The notes under the pieces were generated by a model. The model had not been told where the DNA came from, ran no database searches, and was given only the letters and a program-made list of their open reading frames with translations. Made by a program: the position numbers and the translations under genes. Source: Prostheceraeus crozeri (lineage: Eukaryota > Platyhelminthes > Polycladida > Euryleptidae). From it: DNA of 64,000 bases. The stretch is from contig CAJQUW010009323.1 in NCBI GenBank assembly GCA_907163375.1, positions 1,116,001 to 1,180,000 on the forward strand, given 5' to 3'. Shown here one piece after another: positions 45,400-57,400 of the stretch; position 1 is the first letter of the stretch, and every line of letters starts with the position of its first letter.

Positions 45400-46379
45400 T
45401 CAATTATAGCGTTTTTCATCAACACTATTTTGTTCAAGGCAGCAAACACACTCTCTTGATGTAGGCACAGTTTCACAGTTCGTACATAAACACCATGACG
45501 ATGATGTCAATAACCGCCGTTCGTCTGAACAAATCACTTGAGGATGCATGTCCTCTTCAGTCTCTTCAGTTGGATGAGCGACACTTGCTTCAGAATACTC
45601 GCCTTTTGTTTTCCTTGACACTTTACTGGGCTCAAACGCATACCCAGTTATTTCTTTACCTGTAATAAAATGACAACAATTATTCATAGATTTATTAATG
45701 AGAATGAAATCAGGCTTTCAAGTGAGTATTTTTTTCATTTTCATTTATTTATGTCCTTATTTTGTAAAAGTGTTATTCATAATCATGTTCATACGTAATT
45801 CGACATTAATTTTCATTTTTGAAATTATCTTGGAATTAGAATCACTGATCTTGAAGCGACGGACGATATAATGAAGGCTAGAATATAATGTGAGCTGAGA
45901 CTGATACAAAAAAATGTGCCACGATGTTATTCGTGAGATGCGAGTAATAATGTAAACTTAAAATTTACAGGTATTTAGATGATTTTGTGATTAGGTTACT
46001 CTAAAAATCTTTTTGGACGCTCTAACGAAAACCTCAATTTGAATGTGAAATATTAATAAAACCAGGTAACAGCAAAAGTCTATTTTTGAGTCCACAATGC
46101 ACTGGACTCATATCTGGCATCAAATTAATTTGATATCTGGTATAAAATTAATGCTATCCGGTATCAAAAAATGCGACAAACATTTATCATCTTCATCTCG
46201 TTCATTAGTTCATTGCGCCTAATTCATTCAGTTCATCGCTAATTCGTAATTCTGACAAATTCGTAAATGATGCTGTACTAATGTAAAATATGAAAATTTG
46301 GGCATTGTCCTGACTCTGTATTATAAATCTACCGCACCAAAATGAAACAGGATCACTTACTTTCTTTAGAAGCTGCCAT
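45400..46379 (-). CDS. Small P2RX7-C-like Cys-rich protein, two exons
   Basis: Exon 1, 46379-46361, encodes MAASKE and ends at a consensus donor GTAAGT. Exon 2, 45659-45400, follows the acceptor TTTTATTACAG. The joined frame is 92 residues. It reads ITGYAFEPSK, an acidic stretch, then WCLCTNCETVPTSRECVCC. The order FEP, W-C-x-C-x2-C, then E-C-x-C-C matches the start of the P2X7-receptor C-terminal (ballast-like) zinc domain, also found in many invertebrate proteins unrelated to channels. The protein stops soon after, so it is shorter than the full domain and may be truncated or continue by further splicing. It sits inside a small transposon facing a THAP remnant. The role is unknown; a DNA- or protein-binding partner of the transposase is a guess. 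Confidence 0.6.
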
Positions 46380-46486
46380 GATCGATTGCTTGTCGATTCC
46401 GCTTGCTGTTTCAGCGTCAGCAAGGGGCGAGTCCGCGGCTGATATCAATAGGCTGTACTGTTGTCTGCTCCTTTGACTTCCCCGAA

Positions 46487-46494
46487 TGACGTCA
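46487..46494. promoter_or_regulatory. Consensus CRE (TGACGTCA), right side
   Basis: Palindromic CREB/ATF site 129 bp from the right terminus and 108 bp upstream of the minus-strand start codon at 46379. The near-equal distances at both ends suggest a shared promoter module. Confidence 0.55.
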
Positions 46495-46944
46495 CGAGAA
46501 TACTTTCATCGGCTCCGTGTGTGTTAATGCATCTCGATGCGAACGAATGAAGATGCACACAGTTCCTTAAACAGCATGAGCTATCTAAACAGGGTAACAT
46601 GAAAAATTGGGCGGACTGGGTCTTAAGTATGTTAAGTATGTACGAATAACTAGAACAAGAATCGCGAAAAGCAGAAAGCTGAGATTCGGTCATCAAGTAA
46701 TCATGTAAGTAAGTTGCCTACCCGAAGTTCATATCTCCATCCAAAGTCATAGGTTTTCTGAATAATTGGCATGTCTATCACCCAAAGGCCAAACAATGAA
46801 TTTCACAAGCATGATTTACCCCTTCATAAATTTCACACTAAGGTGGTTCGTATGATTGAAATCTCGTGCCAAGAATCATTAGAAATATTACGAATTATGA
46901 ATCCTAATGAGAGTGGAAAACGCATATAGGCTACGTTTTTTGGG

Positions 46945-47706
46945 GTATGTTATTATATATAAACTTAAGTTATAGTATGATATTGGTATTGAAATTAGGC
47001 ATTTCATACATATTAGAAAATCATATCATTTTTATAGTAAAAACATAGTATGAAAAAATCATATGAAAATCATACTATGAAAAATTCTTACTCATTCTTA
47101 TAGTATGATTTCCGTATGAAAATTGGACATTTCATACATATTAGAAAATCATATCATTTTTATAGTAAAAACATAGTATGAAAAAATCATATGAAAATCA
47201 TACTATGAAAAATTCATACTCATTTTTTAGTATGATTTCCGTATGAAAATTGGACATTTCATACATATTAGAAAATCATATCATTTTTATAGTAAAAACA
47301 TAGTATGAAAAAATCATATGAAAATCATACTATGAAAAATTCTTACTCATTCTTATAGTATGATTTCCGTATGAAAATTGGACATTTCATACATATTAGA
47401 AAATCATATCATTTTTATAGTAAAAACATAGTATGAAAAAATCATATGAAAATCATACTATGAAAAATTCATACTCATTTTTTAGTATGATTTCCGTATG
47501 AAAATTGGACATTTCATACATATTAGAAAATCATATCATTTTTATAGTAAAAACATAGTATGAAAAAATCATATGAAAATCATACTATGAAAAATTCATA
47601 CTCATTTTTTAGTATGATATCCGTATGAAAATTCTGAAATTTCATACGTATGAAAAATTCATAGTAAAATCATACTATGATTCATACCCACTTAATTTCT
47701 CGCGGG
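46945..47706. repeat. Right end and ~124-bp repeat array of the 10.6-kb element
   Basis: Five tandem copies of a roughly 124-bp unit (starts near 47002, 47127, 47250, 47375 and 47508) carry CATTTCATACATATTAGAAA, AACATAGTATGAAAAAATCA and AAATCATACTATGAAAAAT. They are followed by a CATACGTATG palindrome and the 25-bp terminal repeat. The motifs are the same as at the left end, so both arrays belong to one element. Confidence 0.9.
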
Positions 47707-47759
47707 ATGGCTATTTTTAGTACAGGCATGGTGTCGGAGTTGTCACGTCGCCCTAGTCC

Positions 47760-48262
47760 ACATTCCTCGAATCGGTACCATTTGCGCGCGCGTTACCGCC
47801 GGTTGTCTGCGCAGTGCACCTCTCATCCTATCACCCACAGACCGTCGCAGTGAAGCCTAAAACCTGGACAACTTGGAGTCTGTCATCTCACTTTTAATAG
47901 ACATCCGCTGAATCACGTCCTGTGCAGCCCTTCCTCACCGGCCCGATTTGTTTCCAGACGACCGCTTAAATTATTTACTGAGCCCTAGATGGCAGTGGAT
48001 CCCCCACACCAGGTCCGTCCATTCTGCAACCTTTTCTGCGAGCATGGATCAACTCCCACGAGCTGTGTGGATCCAACTTAACCGACTGCGCAAAGGTGTT
48101 ATTCGGCTTGCCATCTCCATGTGTGCTTGCGGCCTCGCGGTGTCTGATGTTTGCTCCTGTGGTTGTTCTCAAGCAGTCAAACATGTCCTCAATTGTGACG
48201 AAGAGGATCTCCTTGCCTATCACAGATCTCGACAGTTCCCCGCTTTATTTCTTAAATCGTGA
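47760..48262 (+). mobile_element. LINE ORF2 C-terminal remnant
   Basis: An open frame at 47948-48262 reads PRAVWIQLNRLRKGVIRLA, then CACGLAVSDVCSCGCSQAVKH and a final Cys. This fits the end of jockey/R1-type LINE ORF2 proteins (LNRLR-x-G, then a C-x-C-G-x-x-Q-x-x-x-H-x-x-x-x-C finger). Upstream reading frames to about 47800 look related but are broken. It lies right next to the right end of the 10.6-kb transposon. No RT core is present. Confidence 0.65.
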
Positions 48263-48413
48263 TCTGTAAATTTTGACTTAAACATGCATGTCACACGATA
48301 CAAATAATAAAAAGGCATGCAGTTAATCAATTTCAATAGAAGAGCCATCTGAGACTTTCTGAAGCAGAAAATATCGTGATGCTTCCTCCTAATACAACTT
48401 CTGTTGTGACTTT

Positions 48414-48573
<160 letters not shown>

Positions 48574-48576
48574 CAG

Positions 48577-49251
48577 CAAAAAATCGCAGCAACGCGCGGA
48601 ACCAGTGAAATGATTAATGCTCACAGCGATAAAAGACACAAACTTCCAAATGAATAAACAGTTCAATGTTTGCTTGACTAACTAAAGGACGGAGATCGGT
48701 CAAAATCAACGTATCACTGAATTCTCAATCTTTCAAATTACATTTACAGGTGAGAATGAATTTAGCATACATAGTATATCGATGCATAAACTCTTTTTGA
48801 TAGACTTCTTTAAATTTGTATATGCCATGTTATTTCCATTGACCGATCTCCAAACTAAAATAAAGCGTGTTGCTTTTGACTGTTGAAACTAAACTTGTTG
48901 CATGATGATACTCTATATGATCCATCAATATGATAATATAATATTTTCATCAATGTTGATGATATTCTCGACATGAATGTTTAATCACTTCCGAATATGC
49001 GTCTCCTCCCCCTCATATTAACTGCTCTACCGTTGCCACGCCAAACTGACCGATCTCATGTACATGCACGTTCATCTGATTATCATCATCTGTATAATTC
49101 ATCATCTGTGTTTACCTTGCCTCAACTAACATTTGATCTCATCAGACATTCTTTGTATATGCTCATCAGTTCATATTTGTCACCTTCCTTTGTACTTTTC
49201 AGGGTATTTTTCCTTATGAAAATAAAACCCATTGAATTTTGAATTTTGAAT

Positions 49252-49288
<37 letters not shown>

Positions 49289-50707
49289 AAGAGAAGAGAA
49301 GAGAAGAGAAGAGAAGAGAAGAGAAGAGAAGGGGAGAGAAGGGGAGAGAAGGGGAGAGAAGAGAAGGTGAGAGAAGGGGAGAGAAGGAAGGGGAGAGAAG
49401 AGGACGGGGGAGGGAGGGAGGGAGGGAGGGAGGAGGGGGGAGGGAGGGAGGGGGGGGGAGGGAGGGAGGGAGGGAGGGAGGGGGAGGGAGCGAGGGAGGG
49501 GGGGGGAGGGAGGGAGGAGGGGGAGGGAGGGAAGGTGGAGGGAGGGAGAGGAAGGGAGGGAAAGAGGGAGGGAGAGAAGGGAGGGAGGGAGGAGGGAAGA
49601 GGGAGGGAGAGAGGGAGGGAGAGAGGGAGGGAGGGAGGGAGGGAGGGAGGGAGGGAGGGAGGGAGAGAGGGAGGGAGAGAGGGAGAGAGGGAGGGAGGGA
49701 GGGAGGGAGAGAGGGAGGGAGAGAGGGAGGGAGGGAGGGAGGGAGAGAGGGAGGGAGGGAGAGAGGGAGGGAGGGAGGGAGGGAGGGAGGGAGGGAGAGA
49801 GGGAGGGAGGGAGAGAGGGAGGGAGAGAGGGAGGGAGAGAGGGAGGGAGAGAGAGAGAGGGAGAGAGAGAGAGGGAGAGAGAGAGAGGGAGGGAGAGAGG
49901 GAGGGAGAGAGGGAGGGAGGGAGGGAGAGAGGGAGGGAGAGAGGGAGAGAGGGAGGGAGAGAGGGAGGGAGAGAGGGAGCGAGGGAGAGAGAGAGAGAGA
50001 GAGAGAGCAAAAAATCGCAGCAACGCGCGGAACCAGTGAAATGATTAATGCTCACAGCGATAAAAGACACAAACTTCCAAATGAATAAACAGTTCAATGT
50101 TTGCTTGACTAACTAAAGGACGGAGATCGGTCAAAATCAACGTATCACTGAATTCTCAATCTTTCAAATTACATTTACAGGTGAGAATGAATTTAGCATA
50201 CATAGTATATCGATGCATAAACTCTTTTGATAGACTTCTTTAAATTTGTATATGCCATGTTATTTCCATTGACCGATCTCCAAACTTAATAAAGCGTGTT
50301 GCTTTTGACTGTTGTAAACTTGGTTGATGATGTACTCTATATGATCCATCAATATGATAATATAATATTTTCATCAATGTTGATGATATTCTCGACATGA
50401 ATGTTTAAAATCACTTTCGAATATGCGTCTTCCTGCCCCATCATATTAAACTAAACTGCTCTACCGTTGCCACGCCAAACTGACCGATCTCATGTACATG
50501 CACGTTCCATCCTTGATTATCATCATCCTGTATAATTACATCATCTGTGTTTACCTTGCCTGCCTCAACTAACATTTGATCTCATCAAGCATCAGCAGAC
50601 ATTCTTTGTAAATTATGCTCATCAGTTCATATTTGTCACCTTCCTTTGTACTTTTCAGGGTATTTTTCCTTATGAAAATAAAACCCATTGAATTTTGAAT
50701 TTTGAAT

Positions 50708-50710
<3 letters not shown>
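48577..50710. repeat. Duplicated ~0.7-kb segment on either side of a polypurine tract
   Basis: 48577-49254 recurs at 50008-50710 (both starting GCAAAAAATCGCAGCAACGC and ending in three copies of GAATTTT). Both copies are followed by purine tracts. The second copy differs by many small insertions. The end, with AAAATAAAACCC and the TTGAATTTTGAA run, resembles a retroelement 3' tail. The segment has no coding. It may be a true tandem duplication or two haplotypes joined. Confidence 0.85.
49255..50007. repeat. Polypurine tract (GA, GAGAA, GGGA repeats), ~750 bp
   Basis: (GA)n grades into (GAGAA)n and then (GGGA)n/(GGGAGA)n. Apart from a few bases (an ACG, a TG, GCGAG twice) the + strand is all purine. 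The long Ser/Leu/Pro- or Arg/Glu/Gly-rich open frames through it are products of the repeat, not genes. Confidence 0.97.
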
Positions 50711-50742
<32 letters not shown>

Positions 50743-51122
50743 AAGAGAAGAGAAGAGAAGAGAAGAGAAGAGAAGAGAAGAGAAGAGAAGGGGAGAGAAG
50801 GGGAGAGAAGGGGAGAGAAGGGGAGAGAAGAGAAGGTGAGAGAAGGGGAGAGAAGGAAGGGGAGAGAAGAGGACGGCTGAGGGAGGGAGGGAGGGAGGGA
50901 GGAGGGAGGGAGGGAGGGAGGGAGAGAGGGAGGGAAAGAGGGAGGGAGGGAGGAGGAGGGGGGAGGGAGGGAGGAGGAGGGGGGAGGGAGGAGGGGAGGG
51001 AGGAGGGGAGGGAGGAGGGGAGGGAGGAGGGGAGCGAAAGAGGAGGGAGATGAGGGAGGGAGGAGGGAGGGAGGGAGGGAGGGAGAGAGGGAGGTGAGAG
51101 AGGGAGGGTGGAGGAGAGAGGG
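50711..51122. repeat. Second polypurine tract, ~410 bp
   Basis: Same order of repeat types as at 49255-50007, including a matching AGGTGAGAG and GAGGACGG interruption, then (GGGA)n. Its shared internal order shows it belongs to the same duplicated unit. Confidence 0.95.
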
Positions 51123-54100
51123 ATTCCTGGTATGTAAGGGTTGTGGTAGTTGGGTGGTTGAGGTGTTTTTTGCTGGGTGAGTTGTAGTGTGTGGTTTATG
51201 TTTGAGTTTTTTGGTTGTGTATATTATTGAGTGTGTGTTTAGAGGAGGTTGTTGGGTTAGGGGTGGTGTTGGTTTTGTGTTGTTTTTGTTGTTTCGTGGT
51301 GGTGATGTGAGTGTTGTGTTTTAGTTTAGAGGGGAGAGGGAGGGAGGGAGGGAGGGAAAGTTAGAGTGTGTATGGATGTATAAGAGGGGTCGATTGATGA
51401 TGCAGGTATAGTGAGAAGATTTGACTTGGAGAGAAAGTGATGGAGTGAGTTAAGATTAGTTATTAGTGGAATTGGAGTGAGAAGAAATGGCTGAGAGAGG
51501 GAGGTTAGACTGGTAGTGCATGATCGAGAGGGAGAGGGATGTTCGGACTTTTTTGATTGGGCAGGATGGGTTAGAGGAATTGTGGTTTGAGGAGATTGAA
51601 TAGGTAGAGACAGAGGGGGGGGAGTGAGGAATGTAAGAGAGTATGAAGTGTTAGGGGGAGAGAGGATGTGTGAGGATTGAGATGTGAAGATAGAGGACTT
51701 GCAAGAGCAGTAGGTAGTTGGTTAGAGGGAAAGAGAAGAGCTGTATTGAAAGAGGGTAAGCCATGAAGAGAAGTAGAGAGGAACGGATGTGTAGAATGAG
51801 GAGTAGAGGCAGAAGGAGATAGTGAGGATGTGAGGAGGGTTGTATGCTTTGTGAGTGGTTTGATCTTATGGGCAGGGCCATGAAGAGAGGGTTATAGAAG
51901 AGGAGAGTATGAGAAGAAAGTGCAAGTAGAACTGGGAGGTGTAGTGAGTGAGTGGAGAGGAGCGAGGAGGAGGTTGTAGGTTCCAGGCAGTAGGTGGGTT
52001 AAGGAAAGAATTGTATGTAGATAGAAAGAGTTAGAGATGGGATTGAGAGGGAATTATTGTGAAGAGGGGGGAAATGAGGGATGGGGGTTATGAGGTCGAG
52101 AAGTGTAATAGAAGGATGAGTTGTTAGGGGGTAGAGAGATGATGAGGGTTGAGAAGAGAAGTGTACTAGGAGATAGATAATGGAGAAGTATTGAGATGGT
52201 GTAGATGACGTGTAAAGGGAGGTTTAGTGGGTGAAGAAGAGAGGGAGATAGTGATGCTCAGGTGATGGATGTTGAATGAGAGCTAGATTGAGTTGGAGAA
52301 GTGGTAAAGGTAGATGGACAGTGGAGGAAGTCTGAGTAAGGAGATGAATGTGTTTTATAAAGTAGAAGAGAGTAGTAGAGTTAGAAAGTAGAGGGAGAGG
52401 TGAAGTTTGTGGAGGGGAGATGTGAATTGGATTGGTAAGCGTGAAGATGAAGTCAGGGTGAAATTTGATTAAGAGGTAATGAGGGATGGTTAAATGGGAC
52501 AGTTAGGGTAGATGAGAGAGGAGATATACGGTAGGAGGAGATAGAAATTGGGTGAAGGAGCAGGGAGACCTAAATATAAGAGTGGAGTAAAGAGTAGAGT
52601 TATGTAAGGATGGACAGGATGAGAGGCATATGGATAGAGAGAAGAGTGGAGATGGGAGAGGGTTGGGAGAATAGGAAGGTTAGAGGATGGTGAGGGAAGA
52701 GAACGATAGAAGTAGAAAGTTATTAGGGCAGTAGTTCAGAGAGGAGGAGAGGGATGAGTTGGAGAAGAGTAAATAGGTATGGCTAGATGTAGGAAGAAGT
52801 GAATAATTGCTGGGTATTGATGAGTAGATAGTAGAGGGAAGGAGAGGTCAGAGAGAGAGTAATGAGAGTGTGTAATGTTTGATTATGTAAGAGGGAGGGT
52901 TGATGTGAGGGACACTGTGTGTTGCGGGAGGTTTGGGGGTGTTTGGTTGAGGGAGAGAGTTGAGTGAAGTAAAGTTAGATGATTGAGAGGTATTGAGTGA
53001 TGAGTAGAGGTGAGAAAGAAAGAGTAGAGGGTGTGTGGAGGTACAAGAGTTAGGGAAGGCATCGTGGAGAGGTGAAGTGTTATGTCAGGAGAAGGTGTAA
53101 GGGAGAGGGTATTGTTAGAGTTCAGGAGGTTAAAGAAGAGAAGGAAGACCTAGAGATAGCTTGAGTGAATGGTTTAGAGAGAGGAGGTGTATTAGGTAGA
53201 GGTGGATGTTTTGGGAGTAGTTAGAAGAGAAATGAGAGATTATGATGAATAGAGAATCAGGAGAAGGAGGATTGTGAGTAGGTGGGTTTGAGAAGTAAGT
53301 TTGAGAGGGAGTTAGTGAGAGCGAGTTTGAGAGAATAGAAATTAGGAGGATGGAGAAGGAGGGAGTGGACGCTGGTGTTTGAGTGTTTAGGGTGGAGGAG
53401 ATAGCAGTGAGATTTGGTTTTTGAGGGGGGGAGTAGTAAGAGAGAAGAGTAAGAAGTTTTTAATTTAGGATTATGAGTGGAAGGTGAGTGTATTAGAAGG
53501 AAGGAGGGAGTGTGTTGTTTATTGATTTGAGGTTGTGTGTTTGTGTTTTAGTTTGTGGGTAGCTGGGTAGGGGGTGATGAGGGTAGTGGAGAGGGGGAAA
53601 GAGAGATTGAGAAGAAGTGTGATTAGAGAGATAGAGAAGAGATTTATGGGAGAGTAGAGGAAGAGGTGTAGGAGTGTCAGAGGTAGAGTACGATGGAATG
53701 TTTGAAGTAGAAGTAGAGATGATGAGAGGGATGACAGAGTTTCAGATGGAGGGAGAAATAATGATTGTAGAAGATGAATGTATGGAGTTGGTATTGAGAA
53801 AGAAAAGATAGAGATTGATGGTTGGAGTGAGTAGTTAGAAGATACAGGGAGCTGAAGTGATTAGGAGAAAGATGTGAGAGATATTGCGCTGTATAGAGGT
53901 GCAAGGAACAAGTGGGAGCTGGGGAGGAGATTAGTGGCTATAGAGGTAGGGGAGTGAAGTGGTCAGAAGAAGAAATGGTAGCAGAGTCGTAGAAAGGTAT
54001 TACTGGATAGAGGTAGAGGAGAGGGATAACTTCGATATGTGTTGTAGAGTACTACGTCCAGAGTAAAGGTGAGGAGAAGCCCAAATAGTAGGAAACGTGA

Positions 54101-54420
54101 GGGAAGTAATTTGGTAGAGAGAGTTGACGTTAAAGGAACGTGGATAGTAGGGAGTAGTTTAGAGGGCTTGTAGAGGTAGAGGTGTAGCAAGAGGGAGGAG
54201 TTGTGTTAGGAGGTTTTTTGAGAAATGAGGGGAGAGTAGGACGTGATAAAGTGAGGAGGAAGACAGAAAAGGGAGTTAGTTAGGAGGGAGGGTTTGTGTT
54301 ATTGTTCTCTGTAAAGAGGGGATAGAGGATGGATACTGAAGTGTCGTTGTGTATGTAGTTTGCCTTATGTGAAGGTGTTGTTTGTAGGAGTTGTAAGGAG
54401 CACAGTGATAGGTTTAGATG
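51123..54420. other. C-depleted, G/A/T sequence of ~3.3 kb
   Basis: The + strand is almost free of C (often 0-4 in 60 bases) and rich in G and A. There is no consistent repeat period and no coding pattern; the open frames on the minus strand (Ser/Leu/His/Tyr-rich) follow from the composition. It starts where the GGGA tract ends and stops where the mariner array begins. The likeliest reading is erroneous consensus of a purine-rich satellite; a real, degenerate purine satellite is the alternative. Confidence 0.6.
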
Positions 54421-54439
54421 TTGATTGCCGAACGGGAGG

Positions 54440-57400
54440 GAAGAAAGGAGGAATTTGAAAAGTTTCTGTTAGAGATCTGACGTAGGTAGTTCTCTGACGA
54501 GCCTGAACTACAATCGAACAAAGCAGCAATGTTGTTCAACTTGATCTGCAGAGGAGACCAGAAAGTCGACTGATTGCGTGAAAACAAGAAGACAACGTCT
54601 TTTAGAATCAACATCAAGGTCATGAAAAACTAATAACGGAGATCATTGACAACGATTGAACCATATATACAATAGCGATATGCACCGGAAAGGTACGCAG
54701 TACTCCGTCAGCAGTTACTTTGGTGTCGATAGGGTATGGAATATCAGATAAACGTCTCAAAGCGCATCATTGTTCTGGAGTTTAGTCAAGCATAGTCAAA
54801 GTTTCACGATCTCTATACACGATACCTTGCGCCATGCAGATTTTTTTGCTTTTCCCAATCTTAATACAGCTGTGAAATTAAATGGGAGTAAATCATCATA
54901 TTGTGTCATCAACCGTAATATCAAAGCCACATTGAAATCCTCAAGATCCTGAAAGCGTGAATCTACATGTTCGCACTGCGTCAATGTATGTGCGACAAAG
55001 AAGTGTAATTGTCTCACTAATGACAATGATTTATGAGATTTATAATAATGCACGTTTCTTTTTGTAAGACTGAGGGCGGTTATGTTTAGACTAAAAATTG
55101 TGAGACTTTGTGACTTTATTTACATATAAACTTTGTACCTAATAGAGTGTGTGTTGATATGTAAAATTTTACCTATCATTTTACCTAATTCAGTTTTGAT
55201 AACCAAGAAAAAATCATTTCAGACTCAGAAGAAACCGTTGTAGATTTTTTTAAATAATAAGAAACACATTTTATTATTGAGCCCTCACCTACAAAGTTCT
55301 TCCCGAAGTAAGGAAAGCTCTTTGCAACGCTGTTAATTTGTGTACTGGTTGTCATTATTATTGCATAGTATTTAAGTGAGTTGTGGGAGGAAAGTTTCTG
55401 TTAAAGTGAATGACGTGGTGTTGTCAACCGTAGTACGCGATACGGATAAGTACAGATAGCGACAAAGCATTGCAATGGTGTTACCTGGATCTCCGAGACC
55501 AAGAAAAGCTCGAATGTCTCTTAGTTTCTTTTTAGCGTCGAAAATCGAAGACGCAGATGCACATTGGTTTATTCAAGATCAGACAGGACTCGTATGTAAT
55601 GGCCTTCGTGGAGCTAGAGGAACAGTCAACCAACAACATGTACCTGAGAGTATTTGGTAAAGTCTCAGGGAAGCCGTAGAGGTAGAAAGCGCGTTACTTA
55701 GGAGTCGAGTAGGATGGATCTCGCTCCATCCGATAACGCTAGCACATGAGACTCTCAGTGTTCGGGAGTTTTAGGAAGCAAGTCCATACTCAAAGCTGTC
55801 ATCCTCGCCATACTTGCCAGACCGATGCGCTGCGATGGTTTGGTTTTCCAAGAATAGTTGAAAGGCTGTGCGGTTTGTCGATGGGATGACTAAAAGGAGT
55901 TGAATGAATTGAATGTTCAATCCTCGGAAGAGGCTTAGTTCATGCTTGACAAATGGCAGATCGTAGACGTAATTGAAGAGGCAAGTTGACACTATTGGAA
56001 TGTTTTTAAATAATGGTTTTCATGTTCGTAATGTATTAGGGGGATTTATTATATTGACCTAAAAAAATACGAATAATGTAAATAATTTCAGTAAATTAGT
56101 GTCTCTTAAAATTATTGATTGATGTACAATAGAGAGTACCAATGCTTTTGATATATTCTCATTTTTGTATAAGCCGAAGCAAAAAATCATTTGATCACAA
56201 GAGCCAGTTTAATTAAAAATTAAAGACAAACATTTATTAGTGAGCCAGAACAATACAGAAATTACATGCCAGAATGAATGCTCATAAGACAACGAGTATT
56301 TGTTATGGCGTAGTAATTCATTAATGCAAAGTATAACTTACTGGGTATTAAATTGTACTGATTAACTTTCGCGCTCTGTTTATTACTTACTAACCGGAAA
56401 CCTGAAGCTACATAGCAATCAAATTATTTCAGTAACTCCTCTCTCCAATTTAAAGTATTCAATACTACCCTGTTGGATCCCAGTGTGTCTGTGTGTTGTG
56501 TGTGTGTGTGCCCCTCATATACTCTTCCTAATTAAATTTGCATGTGAAGACAACCGGTACCAACACACGTAGCTAGAGATTCTGACAAGGCACTAGTGGA
56601 AGCAGTAGCCTCTTAAACGCCCGTTACTTTGGTACGAGGATGGATCGCTCGAATCACGATACGCTCCGGCTCACATGCAGCTATCAGATATGGGAGGTTG
56701 TTTGTCACAGCCAGTAACAATTCACGAAGACTTCCCACAGGTAGCCTTGCGCATGCGATTAGCTAGCTTCCAACGCATCATGTTCAATCGCAATTAAAGA
56801 GCAAACGCACGATTTTAAGCAATTTAGGTGTAAAAATGACGTTCAATTTATAAATATTAAATTATCAAGTGTTACGTAATAACTTACGTCTTAGATTACA
56901 AAGTCAAAGCATCCGAATACTCGTGAAAGCTAAGATTGAACTAGTGTTGAGAATTTTATAACAAAGAAACTATTAAATTTTGTCGAACTGTACAATTGCT
57001 GTTAAAAAAAGTCCGCAAAAAATTTACGATTAGTTGACTTACTTTATGCTCTAAATAATTTTTACTAAAAATTATGATTGAATGTAAAATTTTTACCAAT
57101 CTTTTTACTATAATTAAGTTTGTTATAAAAGTTAAAATATTCAGACTCACAAGAAAAACAGTCGTGTTTTAATTAAGGAACACATTTTCTTATATGAGCT
57201 CCACAATAGCAAAGTTTTCGAGAAGAATGCGCTCGTTGAACACGAAGTGTAATTGTGTGGTTGTAATTCAATTATGTTGATAGAGTATTTGGATGTAATG
57301 GGAGAAAGTTTTAGTTAAAGTTCTGAGTGTGTCTCAGTGTACGATGCCTCGGAAAAGAAGCGACACAAGCAGCAATGTGTTCACCTGGATCTTCCGGAGA

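Larger units (their letters stand above)
44311..46623. mobile_element. 2.3-kb PIF/Harbinger-like element with THAP and P2RX7-C-like genes
   Basis: 17-bp perfect terminal inverted repeats AGACCCAGTCCGCCCAA (44311-44327, complement 46607-46623), flanked by TAA on both sides (44308-44310, 46624-46626). A 3-bp TWA target duplication is usual for PIF/Harbinger. Two genes face inward: a broken THAP exon from 44617 (+) and a two-exon Cys-rich protein from 46379 (-). Each start lies downstream of a TGACGTCA site about 130 bp from its terminus. No DDE transposase remains, so this is a non-autonomous derivative. The superfamily is tentative, resting on the target duplication. Confidence 0.8.
37069..47706 (-). 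mobile_element. 10.6-kb tnp2/EnSpm-like DNA transposon with BEN-domain accessory gene
   Basis: The ends are 25-bp inverted repeats (37069-37093 and 47682-47706), both starting CCCGCGAGAAA and ending GTGGGTATGA from the outside in, with one mismatch at position 12. AT flanks both sides, possibly a 2-bp target duplication. Inside each end lies a 0.4-0.75 kb array of CATACTATG-type motifs. The minus strand carries a tnp2-type transposase (42087-39437) and a BEN-domain gene (39393-38008). Known EnSpm/CACTA termini start CACTA or CACTG; these do not, so either this is an unusual branch or the transposase gene arrived separately. Nested younger insertions: a MITE (42121-42533), a SINE (43169-43300) and a 2.3-kb element (44311-46623). 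Without them the element is about 7.8 kb. Confidence 0.8.

Noticed and set aside
51651-54190. Several 70-76-codon minus-strand frames rich in Ser, Leu, His and Tyr
   Set aside because: They follow from the C-poor + strand; no domain pattern and likely sequence error.
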